Source of the DNA: Sulfurovum sp.
GTDB lineage: Bacteria; Campylobacterota; Campylobacteria; Campylobacterales; Sulfurovaceae
Assembly (NCBI GenBank): GCA_021166685.1
Contig: JAJPEU010000010.1
Location: forward strand, 1-64,000
DNA length: 64,000 bases
Direction: 5' to 3'
Shown: one piece after another, positions 10,140-18,399 of the stretch
Layout of the letters: each line of letters opens with the position of its first letter
Position numbering within the stretch: the first letter of the stretch is position 1
The notes under the pieces: generated by a model
The model's database searches: none
Told to the model about the DNA's origin: nothing
Seen by the model: only the letters and a program-made list of their open reading frames with translations
Position numbers and translations under genes: made by a program

Positions 10140-11501
10140 ATGAATAAAGAAATTTTAGAAAACATAAAAGAGCTAGAAGAGCATCTGGTAAGACATACCG
10201 AAGGAATGGATCTTGGGGTGCATCCTTATGAAATTGCTGATTTGCTTGTGGAGGTCAAAGAAGAGAGCAAAGAAGCCTATAATGATTTTCTTCAGAAACT
10301 GCCAAAAGATCTTTTGGCGGAGGTATTGGTCGAGCTTCCAAAAACACTTCAAGAAGAAATCTATGAACATTATGGGGCCAAAGAGCTTGCTACGTTGGCA
10401 GAATTTTTGGATACTGATGAGGCGGCTGACCTAATCTTGCACATTGAAGAGCTGGATGAAGAAAAGGCTGATGAAGTTCTTTCAAATCTTTCAGATGAAG
10501 ACAGGGGAACCATTGAAGAGCTTATTTCTTATGACGAGGATGAGGCGGGTGCCTACATGCAGACTGAGCTTTTTGATGCACATTTGGATGAGACGATCGG
10601 AGATTCAGTCAGACGTCTTAAGCGCTTGAAAGAAAACAATGAGATTGATAATGTGCACCATGTGTTTGTTGTGGATGAGAAAAGAAAATTTATCGGGATG
10701 ATTCCTTTGGAGGATTTGATTCTTCATGGCCCCAAAGAGGTATACAAAGATGTGATTGAAGAGGGGATGATTACGGTTTCTGTTGATTCGCATGAAGAGA
10801 TTAAAAATGTAGTAGAAACAGTCAGTAATTACGACTTGAGCGTTATCGCTGTTGTTAATGAAAAAGGTATGCTGCTTGGGCGTATTACCTCGGATGATAT
10901 TTATGATATCATAGAAGAAGAGGCAACCGAGCAGATCTATAATTTGGCGGGAGTCAATGATGTGGCCGAACAAGAAGAGAGTGTATGGAAAATAGGAAAA
11001 TCCAGAGGAGTGTGGCTGGGGCTTAATCTTTTAACCGCAATTGCTGCATCTATGGTGATAGGATTATTTGATGCTACCATACAGTCTATTGTGGCACTTG
11101 CAGTATTGATGCCTATTGTTGCTTCTATGGGGGGCAATGCAGGAACACAGACGCTAACCGTAACCGTAAGGCAGATGGCATTGGGAGATATTGAAGCCGA
11201 TGAAGCAAAAGAGACAATTGTCAAAGAGGTACTTGTTTCCCTGATGAATGGAGCGGTTTATTCTGTGGTGATGGGCATGATTGCTTATGTGTGGTTTCAG
11301 ATGCCTATGCTGGGCGTAGTAATTGCTGCTGCGATGCTGATCAATCTTTTTTCTGCAGGATTTTTTGGGGCAGTTATTCCTCTTGCGCTGAAAAAATTTG
11401 GTGTGGATCCCGCTATTGGATCGACAGTGCTTTTAACAACTGTGACAGATGTTGTAGGATTTTTCAGTTTCTTGGGATTGGCGACTTTGATTTTATTGTA
11501 A
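10140..11501 (+). CDS. mgtE: Magnesium transporter MgtE
   Basis: Gated Mg2+ channel of the inner membrane. The 453 residues show the standard order: acidic superhelical N domain (1-125), two CBS modules (about 130-260, with VDEKRKFIGMIPLEDL and VNEKGMLLGRITSDD), a connecting helix, then five membrane helices from about 285 with the pore motif MGGNAGTQTLTVTVRQ. High intracellular Mg2+ bound by the N and CBS domains is known to close this family. The Ca2+/H+ exchanger follows 12 bases later, so the two form a divalent-cation operon. Confidence 0.96.
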   Translation: MNKEILENIKELEEHLVRHTEGMDLGVHPYEIADLLVEVKEESKEAYNDFLQKLPKDLLAEVLVELPKTLQEEIYEHYGAKELATLAEFLDTDEAADLILHIEELDEEKADEVLSNLSDEDRGTIEELISYDEDEAGAYMQTELFDAHLDETIGDSVRRLKRLKENNEIDNVHHVFVVDEKRKFIGMIPLEDLILHGPKEVYKDVIEEGMITVSVDSHEEIKNVVETVSNYDLSVIAVVNEKGMLLGRITSDDIYDIIEEEATEQIYNLAGVNDVAEQEESVWKIGKSRGVWLGLNLLTAIAASMVIGLFDATIQSIVALAVLMPIVASMGGNAGTQTLTVTVRQMALGDIEADEAKETIVKEVLVSLMNGAVYSVVMGMIAYVWFQMPMLGVVIAAAMLINLFSAGFFGAVIPLALKKFGVDPAIGSTVLLTTVTDVVGFFSFLGLATLILL

Positions 11502-11513
11502 GGAAAATAAAGC

Positions 11514-12692
11514 ATGAATGAAGAAAACCAGATAGAAAAAAGCAAACCGTACCATTGGAAATACTATATTGAAGACTATTGGGATATCGTTCTGGGTGCA
11601 ATAGCTATTGTTGCCGCTATTTTAATGCATAAAAATGGCAATATGGGCATGGCTGTTGCCTTTGCAGCCGTTGGTATCGCCGCGCTTTCATTGACTGTTG
11701 CTGAGGTGGCAGAGATCCTTTCTGAGAGACTTGTGGAACCTTACGCAAGCATGGTGCTTACCTTCAGTGCGGTTATTGTAGAGATCGTTCTTTTGTATAT
11801 TATTTTACTTGAAGCGGTGCATTCCCCCGAAGTTATAGAGACAGTTAAGGGAGGTATTATTTCTGCGGTCATTGTTGACATGAATGTACTTTTGGGGCTT
11901 GCTGTATTTATCGGCGGATTAAAATTTACCGAACAAGAACACAATAAAGAGACCTCCAGTACATACACTACCATATTGTTTGTGACAGCATTGGCTCTTT
12001 TGGTTCCAAGTCTTTTAAGTCAAACAGAGCATGGCAGTGAGGCAACCAGAGAAGCGAGCAGTATCATCGCCGGAGTGTTGATGCTTTTTTATATCATCAT
12101 GTTTATTTTTCAAACAAGAACCCATACGCATTTTTTTCAGGCAACAGCTAAAAGCAGATTTTTTAGACTTAAAAGAAAACTCAGAGAAGAAGGGCAGGAG
12201 ATTGACGAGAATGAACATAGCGGTTACATTTTTGAAAAGTTTAATAATCTGGGCAATTTTGTTATGATTTTTATTTTGATTGGTGTGATTGCTCTAGGTG
12301 CGGAAGTGTTTGCAACTGATGGAGTCGCTCTTGCGAAGGAGTATGGAGTATCCGCAGGACTCTCCGGCTTGATCATCGCCATTGTTGCAGTCGCCCCGGA
12401 AATATTTACGGCAATTAAAGCAGCCAGAAATGATCAGATTCAAAGGGTTGTGAATATTGCCATGGGTGCTTCGACGGTATCCATTCTTTTGACGGTACCT
12501 GTGTTGCTGGCAATGGCATATATGAGCGGGATTGATCTTTTTTTGAATTTTAATCCCCTGCAGATAGGCGCGTTGATCATGACGATTATTTTAGCTTGGA
12601 AGAGTACTGAAGAAGGACAGACAAACTATTTTGAAGGGATGTCGCACTTGATGTTCTTTGTATGTTATGCCATTATTGCTGCTTATTATTGA
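11514..12692 (+). CDS. chaA: Ca2+/H+ (cation) antiporter, ChaA type
   Basis: A 392-residue CaCA-superfamily exchanger with about eleven helices and the two internal alpha repeats. The first carries ALSLTVAEVAEIL (about 62-75) and the second IAIVAVAPEIFTAIKAARN (about 285-303), each with the membrane-buried Glu used for ion transport. Family members export Ca2+ or Na+/K+ in exchange for protons; exact ion preference cannot be judged here. A charged loop at about 205-235 separates the two halves. Co-oriented with mgtE. Confidence 0.88.
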   Translation: MNEENQIEKSKPYHWKYYIEDYWDIVLGAIAIVAAILMHKNGNMGMAVAFAAVGIAALSLTVAEVAEILSERLVEPYASMVLTFSAVIVEIVLLYIILLEAVHSPEVIETVKGGIISAVIVDMNVLLGLAVFIGGLKFTEQEHNKETSSTYTTILFVTALALLVPSLLSQTEHGSEATREASSIIAGVLMLFYIIMFIFQTRTHTHFFQATAKSRFFRLKRKLREEGQEIDENEHSGYIFEKFNNLGNFVMIFILIGVIALGAEVFATDGVALAKEYGVSAGLSGLIIAIVAVAPEIFTAIKAARNDQIQRVVNIAMGASTVSILLTVPVLLAMAYMSGIDLFLNFNPLQIGALIMTIILAWKSTEEGQTNYFEGMSHLMFFVCYAIIAAYY

Positions 12693-12711
12693 AGACGGAT
12701 GCCATATATCC

Positions 12712-12717
12712 GGCTAT
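12712..12717 (+). promoter_or_regulatory. Candidate -10 box for the RhlE-like helicase gene
   Basis: A TATAAT box in GGCTATAATTACG lies about 33 bases before the ATG, with no obvious -35 element. This is usual for Campylobacterota sigma-70 promoters, which rely on the -10 region. Confidence 0.45.
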
Positions 12718-12749
12718 AATTACGATACTTAAATACGAAAAGAGTTATT

Positions 12750-14075
12750 ATGTCATTTGCTACGTTAGGATTATCTGATGAAATTTTTCACGCCTTGCAA
12801 GATAAGGGTTATCAGGAGGCGACAGCCATACAAAAAGCGCTTATTCCTGCCATTTTTACCCGTCGCGATATCTTAGCCGGAGCACAGACGGGTACAGGAA
12901 AAACAGCAGGCTTTGTACTTCCCATTCTGCAATCACTCTTCTTAAGTTTTGAAGCAGGAAAGCATTACCCCAAAGCACTTATTTTGGTGCCCACACGCGA
13001 ACTTGCAAAGCAGGTTCAAGAACAGGTAGCAATCTATGCGAAATATCTTCCCCTGAAAAGTACCGTGCTTTTCGGAGGGGCCAATTTGCAAACCCAGGCC
13101 AATAGACTAAAAGCCGGCTGTGATATTGTTGTAGCCACAAGCGGCCGCTTACTTGAACATTTGGGACAAAAAAACATTTCACTTGACGGTATTGAATATT
13201 TGGTGCTGGACGAGGCTGATACAATTTTGGATATGGGATTTTTGCATGAAATAACACAAATACTCTCCCTGCTTCCGCAAAGACGTCAAAATATCCTTAT
13301 CTCTGCAACACTCTCAGGATCGCTTAAAAGACTCTCCGATCAAATGCTTTACAGGCCCCAACTGATAGAGGTCGACAGCATGGGAACCGGTGCTTCGCAA
13401 GTAAAACAAATTGTATATCCTGTAGAAGCTGAAAAAAAACTTGAGTTGCTTTCTTACCTTATCGGTTCGCGAAATTATAGTCAGGTGTTGGTTTTTGTGC
13501 GCAAAAAAGAGATAGCGGACAAAATAGAAAAAGAACTTAACGAAAGCGGCCTTTGTGCGGCAGGTATTCATGGAGACAAAACTTCCGGTGCAAGAAGCAG
13601 GGCATTGAGTGATTTTAAGGGGGGAAAAGCCAGGGTGCTAGTGGCAACCGATATCGCTGCTAGAGGACTGGATATTCCTGCCCTTGAAGTGGTTATCAAC
13701 TATGACCTTCCTCATGTAGTGCAAGATTACATTCATCGTATCGGCCGTACCGGAAGAGCAGGGAAAAGCGGTCTGGCTATTACTCTTGTTCATGAAAAGG
13801 AGAGGGTTGCACTCAGGGATGTTGAGCGCATGATGGGAAAAGCTATTGCTCAAGAAAAACTTGAAGGATATGCACCTCAAGTGCTTAAAGAACAAAAAGG
13901 AGCAAGAAATACAGAAGACAAAAAGAAAAAAGTAGATGGGGCTTTTGGGAAAAAGAAAAAACAAGACGGCTTAACCAAGAAAAGAAAAACCACCAAACGT
14001 GACGGATATGCTAAATTTGAAATTCCGAAATCAAAAAACGAAAAGAAAAAACAAGGAAAATCGAAACGCTCATAA
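12750..14075 (+). CDS. rhlE: RhlE-like DEAD-box RNA helicase
   Basis: A 441-residue helicase with start SFATLGLSDEI, Q motif, AQTGTGKT (about 48), DEAD (about 154), SAT (about 188), and HRIGRTGRAGKSG (about 328). This start and the long Lys-rich C-terminal tail (from about 385) are typical of RhlE. Such enzymes act in ribosome maturation and RNA decay. Transcribed from its own promoter and ending in a hairpin shared with truD on the opposite strand. Confidence 0.92.
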   Translation: MSFATLGLSDEIFHALQDKGYQEATAIQKALIPAIFTRRDILAGAQTGTGKTAGFVLPILQSLFLSFEAGKHYPKALILVPTRELAKQVQEQVAIYAKYLPLKSTVLFGGANLQTQANRLKAGCDIVVATSGRLLEHLGQKNISLDGIEYLVLDEADTILDMGFLHEITQILSLLPQRRQNILISATLSGSLKRLSDQMLYRPQLIEVDSMGTGASQVKQIVYPVEAEKKLELLSYLIGSRNYSQVLVFVRKKEIADKIEKELNESGLCAAGIHGDKTSGARSRALSDFKGGKARVLVATDIAARGLDIPALEVVINYDLPHVVQDYIHRIGRTGRAGKSGLAITLVHEKERVALRDVERMMGKAIAQEKLEGYAPQVLKEQKGARNTEDKKKKVDGAFGKKKKQDGLTKKRKTTKRDGYAKFEIPKSKNEKKKQGKSKRS

Positions 14076-14108
14076 ATAAAAGAAAGATCCCTCTTTTATT
14101 TTTCTTTT
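14075..14108. terminator. Bidirectional terminator between rhlE and truD
   Basis: AATAAAAGA (14075-14083) and TCTTTTATT (14092-14100) form a perfect 9-bp stem with T-rich flanks on both sides. The genes converge here, and the truD stop codon lies inside the hairpin. Confidence 0.65.
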
Positions 14109-15178
14109 AAAGAAAATTTTCCTATTTCTTCTAAAAATGTAGTTGCATAAGATCCTTTGGGAAGATAAAAGTCTACAGTAAGTATCTGAGCTTCTTCATC
14201 ATAGAGCGTTTTTACATCTTCCGGCCATATCCATGCATATCTTCTGTCCCCCTTGAGGCTTCCCATCTCCGTATCATCATAGGGCTCTTCCAGATGGCAG
14301 GCGTCGCTTTGCGCTCTTAAGGCATTGGCGCCGCAAAGCAGTCCTGTAGGAGAAAGCTTGCCTTCTTTGAAGGTTTGTGCGCTTTGCATCATATCTTTTA
14401 TAAAGTTTGGTTTTCCATAAGGGTAGGCCATAACCACATCCCCTAAAAAAAGTTTAAAAAATTGCGGCTGCTTTTGGAGTACCTTGACAAGTTCTAAAGG
14501 GTATTTTAATTTGTTTGCAGCAGTTATGGCGTCTTCCTTGAAAAGAACAGAAGAGAGTTTAATGCGCGAATGCAGCCATTCGTTAAAAAGATAGCTTTGG
14601 TAAGCTGAGACAAGAAGTTTTTCTCTGGATCCTTTGAGTTTTTTTCCGCTATGGGCGATCTCTTTGCCTTGAAGATAACTTTTGCTATCCTCTCCAAAGC
14701 GTTGGTAGCCAAAGTAGTTGGGAATGCCGTCTGTTTGCATTTTTTTGGCTGTTTTGCTAAAAAGCAATGCATTTTTTTCATTGACATGGTGCAGCACAAT
14801 AGAAAAACGATTTCCTTTAAGGTGTCCTATTTTGAGCGGGGCTTTATTGAAAGTTTTTTCTAAAATTTCTATTTTTTCGGTAGTAAGGTTTTTTTTCAGT
14901 TCTCTTTCGTATTGCTTTGGCAACGAGATATACTGGATGGTTGTCGCACTTTTGTCTTTAAGTCCCGCATAACCTATCTCTTGCTCTTTGAGTCCTGTTG
15001 CCTTGGCCAAAACGGTGATGAGCTTCCATGTGCTCATGTCGGTTTTTTTTATTTTTAATACAAGATAATTTCCTGACCCGGTAAAGGCGTAAAGAGGTAT
15101 TTCTTCAACAAAAAAACGTTCAATAGTCTGCTTAAAATCAAAAGATATCGGGTTGTGGGGGTAGGCATATGTTTTCAT
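14096..15178 (-). CDS. truD: tRNA pseudouridine synthase D
   Basis: Makes pseudouridine at position 13 of tRNA(Glu). The TruD-defining motif GYAGLKDKSATTIQ (about 68-81) contains the catalytic Asp of the KDK triplet. Further family pieces are PNYFGYQRFGEDS and the C-terminal YDDTEMGSLKGDRR. At 360 residues it is full length. Start ATG at 15178; a short gap separates it from the TauE-type gene upstream on the same strand. Confidence 0.95.
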   Translation of the reverse strand: MKTYAYPHNPISFDFKQTIERFFVEEIPLYAFTGSGNYLVLKIKKTDMSTWKLITVLAKATGLKEQEIGYAGLKDKSATTIQYISLPKQYERELKKNLTTEKIEILEKTFNKAPLKIGHLKGNRFSIVLHHVNEKNALLFSKTAKKMQTDGIPNYFGYQRFGEDSKSYLQGKEIAHSGKKLKGSREKLLVSAYQSYLFNEWLHSRIKLSSVLFKEDAITAANKLKYPLELVKVLQKQPQFFKLFLGDVVMAYPYGKPNFIKDMMQSAQTFKEGKLSPTGLLCGANALRAQSDACHLEEPYDDTEMGSLKGDRRYAWIWPEDVKTLYDEEAQILTVDFYLPKGSYATTFLEEIGKFSLKEK

Positions 15179-15244
15179 AGACGAAGTATACCTAAAAACC
15201 TCTCATAAAACATGCAAGGAGAAAGAGTGTTGCGGTTTTTGTTT

Positions 15245-15994
15245 TTATGGGTGTTCAAGTATCTCTTTAACGCTATTTTGTTGCATTTTTTTTATTTTTT
15301 GCTGCATTTGTTCAGGGTAAGCTATAAATTTATACCCTTTGTAGACAGTAAAAAATCCATAGCCGACAACCAAAAGCGCTGCAAGTTTCATCATTGTCCC
15401 GCGCAAGGAACCTTTTTGTAAAAATTTGGTCATAGTGCCCAAGAAAAAAAGAGCAGGTATGGTAGCCAAACCAAAGGTTGCCATAACAATAGCTCCCCAT
15501 AGAGGAGAAGCTGTGCTTGCTGCAAAGATGGCAAAAGAGTAGACTAGTCCGCAGGGAATCACACCGTTTAACATTCCAAGCAAAAAGAAACTTGCATAGG
15601 TTCTGCTTAAGATGAGAGATCTAAATGCCTTTTGAAACCAACCGTTTTTTGAAATAGACCACTCTGCAGAGAGTAAAAACTTAAGATTGCCCACCAGGGA
15701 AAGTCCTGCAAGTATCATTAGTACTCCTGTAAGCAAAAAAAGTATGCCTTTGGTTGTAGGAGTAAAAGCAACCGCTTTTCCCAGGAGACCAAAAAAGGCT
15801 CCCAGCACCGTGTAGGTTGCAACACGGCCGAAGTTGTAAGAAAGATGAGAAGCGGTTTGCTGCATCCATGAAGTTTTGGGATCTATTTTGCTTGAGCTAT
15901 AAGCAACAACTATGCCTCCGCACATGCCGATACAATGACCAACGCTTCCTAAAAAAGCGGTAGCTAGAATGATGAATAGATCAATATTTTCCAT
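15245..15994 (-). CDS. TauE/SafE-type membrane protein (UreH-like domain)
   Basis: A 249-residue protein with six to seven helices. Residues 10-30 contain LGSVGHCIGMCGG, the metal-binding-like GHCxGMCGG motif of the 'sulfite exporter TauE/SafE' (UreH-like) group, and LNGVIPCGLVYSF recurs in the second half. Bacterial relatives are often linked to cytochrome oxidase assembly and copper handling; that role is an inference here. Divergent from the gene at 16092. Confidence 0.78.
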   Translation of the reverse strand: MENIDLFIILATAFLGSVGHCIGMCGGIVVAYSSSKIDPKTSWMQQTASHLSYNFGRVATYTVLGAFFGLLGKAVAFTPTTKGILFLLTGVLMILAGLSLVGNLKFLLSAEWSISKNGWFQKAFRSLILSRTYASFFLLGMLNGVIPCGLVYSFAIFAASTASPLWGAIVMATFGLATIPALFFLGTMTKFLQKGSLRGTMMKLAALLVVGYGFFTVYKGYKFIAYPEQMQQKIKKMQQNSVKEILEHP

Positions 15995-16031
15995 GAAAAC
16001 TCTAATATAGTATCGAATAGCAAAACTATAG

Positions 16032-16052
16032 TATTATTTTGTTAAAATAATA
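16032..16052. promoter_or_regulatory. Perfect palindrome in divergent promoter region
   Basis: TATTATTTT-GTT-AAAATAATA is a perfect 9-bp dyad between two divergent genes. It could bind a regulator or simply reflect AT-rich promoter sequence. Confidence 0.4.
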
Positions 16053-16091
16053 TTAAGGTTCTATTCTTAAGTATGTTTTGCAGGAAATTTG

Positions 16092-16547
16092 GTGTTTAAA
16101 ATCATAAAACGAAATATTTTGAAAATGTTTAGAGAGTTTTTGGTTTATCATCATAGTTCTATGGAGTATAGGGCTAAAATTCTTACGCTGATGGTTTCTT
16201 CTGATGGCGAAATTGATGAATGCGAAAAACAAAAGCTCAAAGAGATTGCCTGCAGGATATATGACGAAGATGCAGAGAGGGCAGAGTTGCTTGTCGATAC
16301 GGTCATAGAATATCATAATAAAATAATAACGATGAACGGATTGGATTTTGATCATCTTGTTTGGCAGGTGGCAAAAGAAACAAAAGAGGCAAGACGTTTC
16401 GCTCAGAAGATAGATTTGGACCTCTTGAGAGAGTTACACGAGTGCGCAGCCGAGGATGAAGAAAATTATCTTTTTCAGGAACGCATTTTGGAGTTTTTGG
16501 AAGAATTAAAAGAAGAATACGGAAAAAAAGATAATGCAAAGATATAG
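16092..16547 (+). CDS. TerB-like helical protein
   Basis: About 151 residues, all-helical and acidic. YRAKILTLMVSSDGEIDECEKQ (about 24-45) resembles TerB/DjlA-like domains, in which an acidic turn follows a helix; function of stand-alone members is unknown. GTG at 16092 fits the AGGAAA ribosome site better than the TTG just before it. The 3' end overlaps acylphosphatase by 14 bases, suggesting coupled translation. Confidence 0.6.
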   Translation: MFKIIKRNILKMFREFLVYHHSSMEYRAKILTLMVSSDGEIDECEKQKLKEIACRIYDEDAERAELLVDTVIEYHNKIITMNGLDFDHLVWQVAKETKEARRFAQKIDLDLLRELHECAAEDEENYLFQERILEFLEELKEEYGKKDNAKI

Positions 16548-16809
16548 ATTTATTGTGAGCGGTGAAGTGCAAGGTGTATTTTACCGAAAATTTGTTTCTC
16601 AAGCGATGATGAAAAAGCAGTTTCAAGGGTATGTAAAGAATCTTGAAGACGGCACAGTTGAGGTTGTGGCAGTGGTTTTTGATGAGGATTTTGACATGGT
16701 GATGCAGATACTTCAAGAAGGCTCTCCTGCAAGCAATGTGAAGGAAATCAGCTATCAAATCATTCAAGATGCTGATTTTGCCACTGACGGTTTTGAGATA
16801 AGGTACTAA
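16534..16809 (+). CDS. acyP: Acylphosphatase
   Basis: A 91-residue alpha/beta enzyme that hydrolyses acyl phosphates. The signature GEVQGVFYRKFV (about 10-21) carries the catalytic Arg, and GYVKNLEDGTVEV (about 32-44) carries the catalytic Asn. Length and motifs are normal. It overlaps the upstream TerB-like gene and is followed after one base by a small Cys-rich gene, so three genes form a tight operon. Confidence 0.93.
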   Translation: MQRYRFIVSGEVQGVFYRKFVSQAMMKKQFQGYVKNLEDGTVEVVAVVFDEDFDMVMQILQEGSPASNVKEISYQIIQDADFATDGFEIRY

Positions 16810-16810
16810 T

Positions 16811-17011
16811 ATGAGCAGCGGATGGGGATGCCAATACATGGGAAGGTATGAAGGCCGAGACAACTGGTGCATGAAGCTTTCCCATGAGTGTGATCCGGGA
16901 TGCAAGGGGTGTATTATTTACAATCAGGTAACTTTCACTCAGCCAAATATCTCAGAAGAGCAGCAGAAAAAGATGAAAAGCCGGAGCGATCATCCGTTGA
17001 AGAAGAGATGA
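16811..17011 (+). CDS. Small Cys-rich protein, unknown
   Basis: A 66-residue protein I cannot place in a named family. It has five cysteines, four of them in WCMKLSHECDPGCKGCI (about 22-39) with an added His, which looks like a metal or Fe-S binding knuckle. The C-terminus is Lys/Arg-rich. No signal peptide or membrane helix is visible, so it is probably cytosolic. Directly follows acyP. Confidence 0.6.
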   Translation: MSSGWGCQYMGRYEGRDNWCMKLSHECDPGCKGCIIYNQVTFTQPNISEEQQKKMKSRSDHPLKKR

Positions 17012-17092
17012 ATGCTGTCGGAAATATGTATTTACGATCTTTGATATAATACTTTTGGAACTTAAATCCATTTTTAAAAGGAAAAGATACAG

Positions 17093-17524
17093 ATGAATGT
17101 AAACGTAGTGTGCCCCTATTGTCTCAAAGTGAACCGAATTCCCAAAAAAGAGAGCTATACTAAAGCTAACTGCGGCCATTGTAAAAATTCTTTACTCAAC
17201 AGTAAGCCTATTGAAGCGGATGCGGCAAAGTTTGGTACGTTTTTGGTCAACTCTGAAATCCCTCTGGTCGTAGACTTTTGGGCGCCGTGGTGTGGTCCGT
17301 GCCGCCAGATGGCTCCTGCATTTGAAGAAGCCGCGCTTAATATGCCATTGAAGGCACAATTCCTAAAAGTAAATACCGAAGAAGAGCCGCAGCTGGGAGC
17401 ACGTTTTGGTATCCGAAGCATTCCCACTTTGATTCTATTTAAAAACGGCAAAGAAATTGAAAGGCTTAGCGGAGCTTTGAGTGCGAGCAGATTGCAAAGC
17501 TGGGTGAAACAATATATAGCATAA
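17093..17524 (+). CDS. trxC: Thioredoxin 2 with N-terminal zinc ribbon
   Basis: A 143-residue thioredoxin of the TrxC type. CPYC (7-10) and CGHC (27-30) form the N-terminal zinc ribbon, and FWAPWCGPC (62-70) is the redox active site; the cis-Pro follows in RSIPTL. It reduces protein disulfides and is often used in oxidative stress. Ribosome site AAAAGGAAAAG precedes ATG 17093. Confidence 0.95.
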   Translation: MNVNVVCPYCLKVNRIPKKESYTKANCGHCKNSLLNSKPIEADAAKFGTFLVNSEIPLVVDFWAPWCGPCRQMAPAFEEAALNMPLKAQFLKVNTEEEPQLGARFGIRSIPTLILFKNGKEIERLSGALSASRLQSWVKQYIA

Positions 17525-17560
17525 ATGTATCTTGTAAAAATCTTGCAGAAATGAAACCAA

Positions 17561-17712
17561 GAGCGACAAATCGCGTGAGCTCTCTGCTGAAGAGCTAAAA
17601 TTGGACTTTGTTCAATTTTTGAGCATAAATTAGAAAGAGCGACAAGTCGCGAGAGCTCTCTGCTGAAGAGCTAAAATTGGACTTTGTTCAATTTTTGAGC
17701 ATAAATTAGAAA
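17561..17712 (+). repeat. Two tandem 76-bp repeats, each with three hairpins, before the response regulator
   Basis: 17561-17636 and 17637-17712 differ at only a few bases. Each unit contains GCGA-N4-TCGC, AGCTCT-N7-AGAGCT and a long dyad AAAATTGGAC-TTT-GTTCAATTTT followed by T's and the stop-like TAG. The last dyad looks like an intrinsic terminator and could end trxC or attenuate the response-regulator mRNA, which starts 10 bases downstream. One frame reads alike in both units and ends in TAG in both, but there is no start in the second copy. Confidence 0.85.
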
Positions 17713-17721
17713 GAAACATAG

Positions 17722-18399
17722 ATGAATAAAGCAAAAATATTAGTAGTAGAAGATGATGCCAATCTCAATGAGACTATCGCTGAGTTTCTTGAAGAAGAAG
17801 GCTATGAAGTAATTTCTGTGTATGACGGATATGAAGCTCAGGAAAAATTGTATGAGAGTCCTTATGATCTCTTGCTTTTGGATGTCAATATCCCAAAAAT
17901 AAACGGCTTTGAGCTTCTGAGGGAAGCTCGAGAAAATGGAGTGGCGGCCCCAGCCATTTATATTACCTCTATGAACTCCGTAGATGATTTAGAAAAAGGT
18001 TTTGGGAGCGGATGTGATGATTATATACGAAAACCATTTGCACTTAAAGAGTTGAAAATACGAGTTGACACCCTCCTTAAAAGAAGTTTTTTCCATGCAT
18101 CGAGTGAATTGATGCCTATTTCTAAAGAAATTGCCTATAATATTAAAAATAATGAGTTAATCATTGATGGCAAAACGATCGGACTGGGCAATAAAGAATC
18201 AAAACTTTTGAAACTTTTTATGAAGCATGAAAACGAGGTGATTGTGCATGAGCGCATTTATGAGTATTTGTGGAATTTTGACGAAGAACCAAGCGATACG
18301 GCATTGCGTACGTATATCAAGAATTTACGAAAAATAATAGGCAAGGACAGAATTGTTAGTGTTAAAAAACAAGGTTACAAGTTCATTGCTGAAAAGTGA
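17722..18399 (+). CDS. OmpR-family response regulator
   Basis: A 225-residue regulator with an N-terminal receiver (acidic DD at 11-12, phospho-acceptor D54 in LLLLDVNIPK, conserved Thr/Ser and KPF near 107) and a C-terminal winged-helix DNA-binding domain ending KKQGYKFIAE. It is paired with the sensor kinase that overlaps its 3' end. The tandem hairpin repeat lies directly upstream. Confidence 0.93.
   Translation: MNKAKILVVEDDANLNETIAEFLEEEGYEVISVYDGYEAQEKLYESPYDLLLLDVNIPKINGFELLREARENGVAAPAIYITSMNSVDDLEKGFGSGCDDYIRKPFALKELKIRVDTLLKRSFFHASSELMPISKEIAYNIKNNELIIDGKTIGLGNKESKLLKLFMKHENEVIVHERIYEYLWNFDEEPSDTALRTYIKNLRKIIGKDRIVSVKKQGYKFIAEK

Noticed and set aside
17561-17712. Small peptide gene MKPRATNRVSSLLKS in the repeat
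   Set aside because: The second unit has no start codon, the frame has no ribosome site, and stem structure explains the conservation better.
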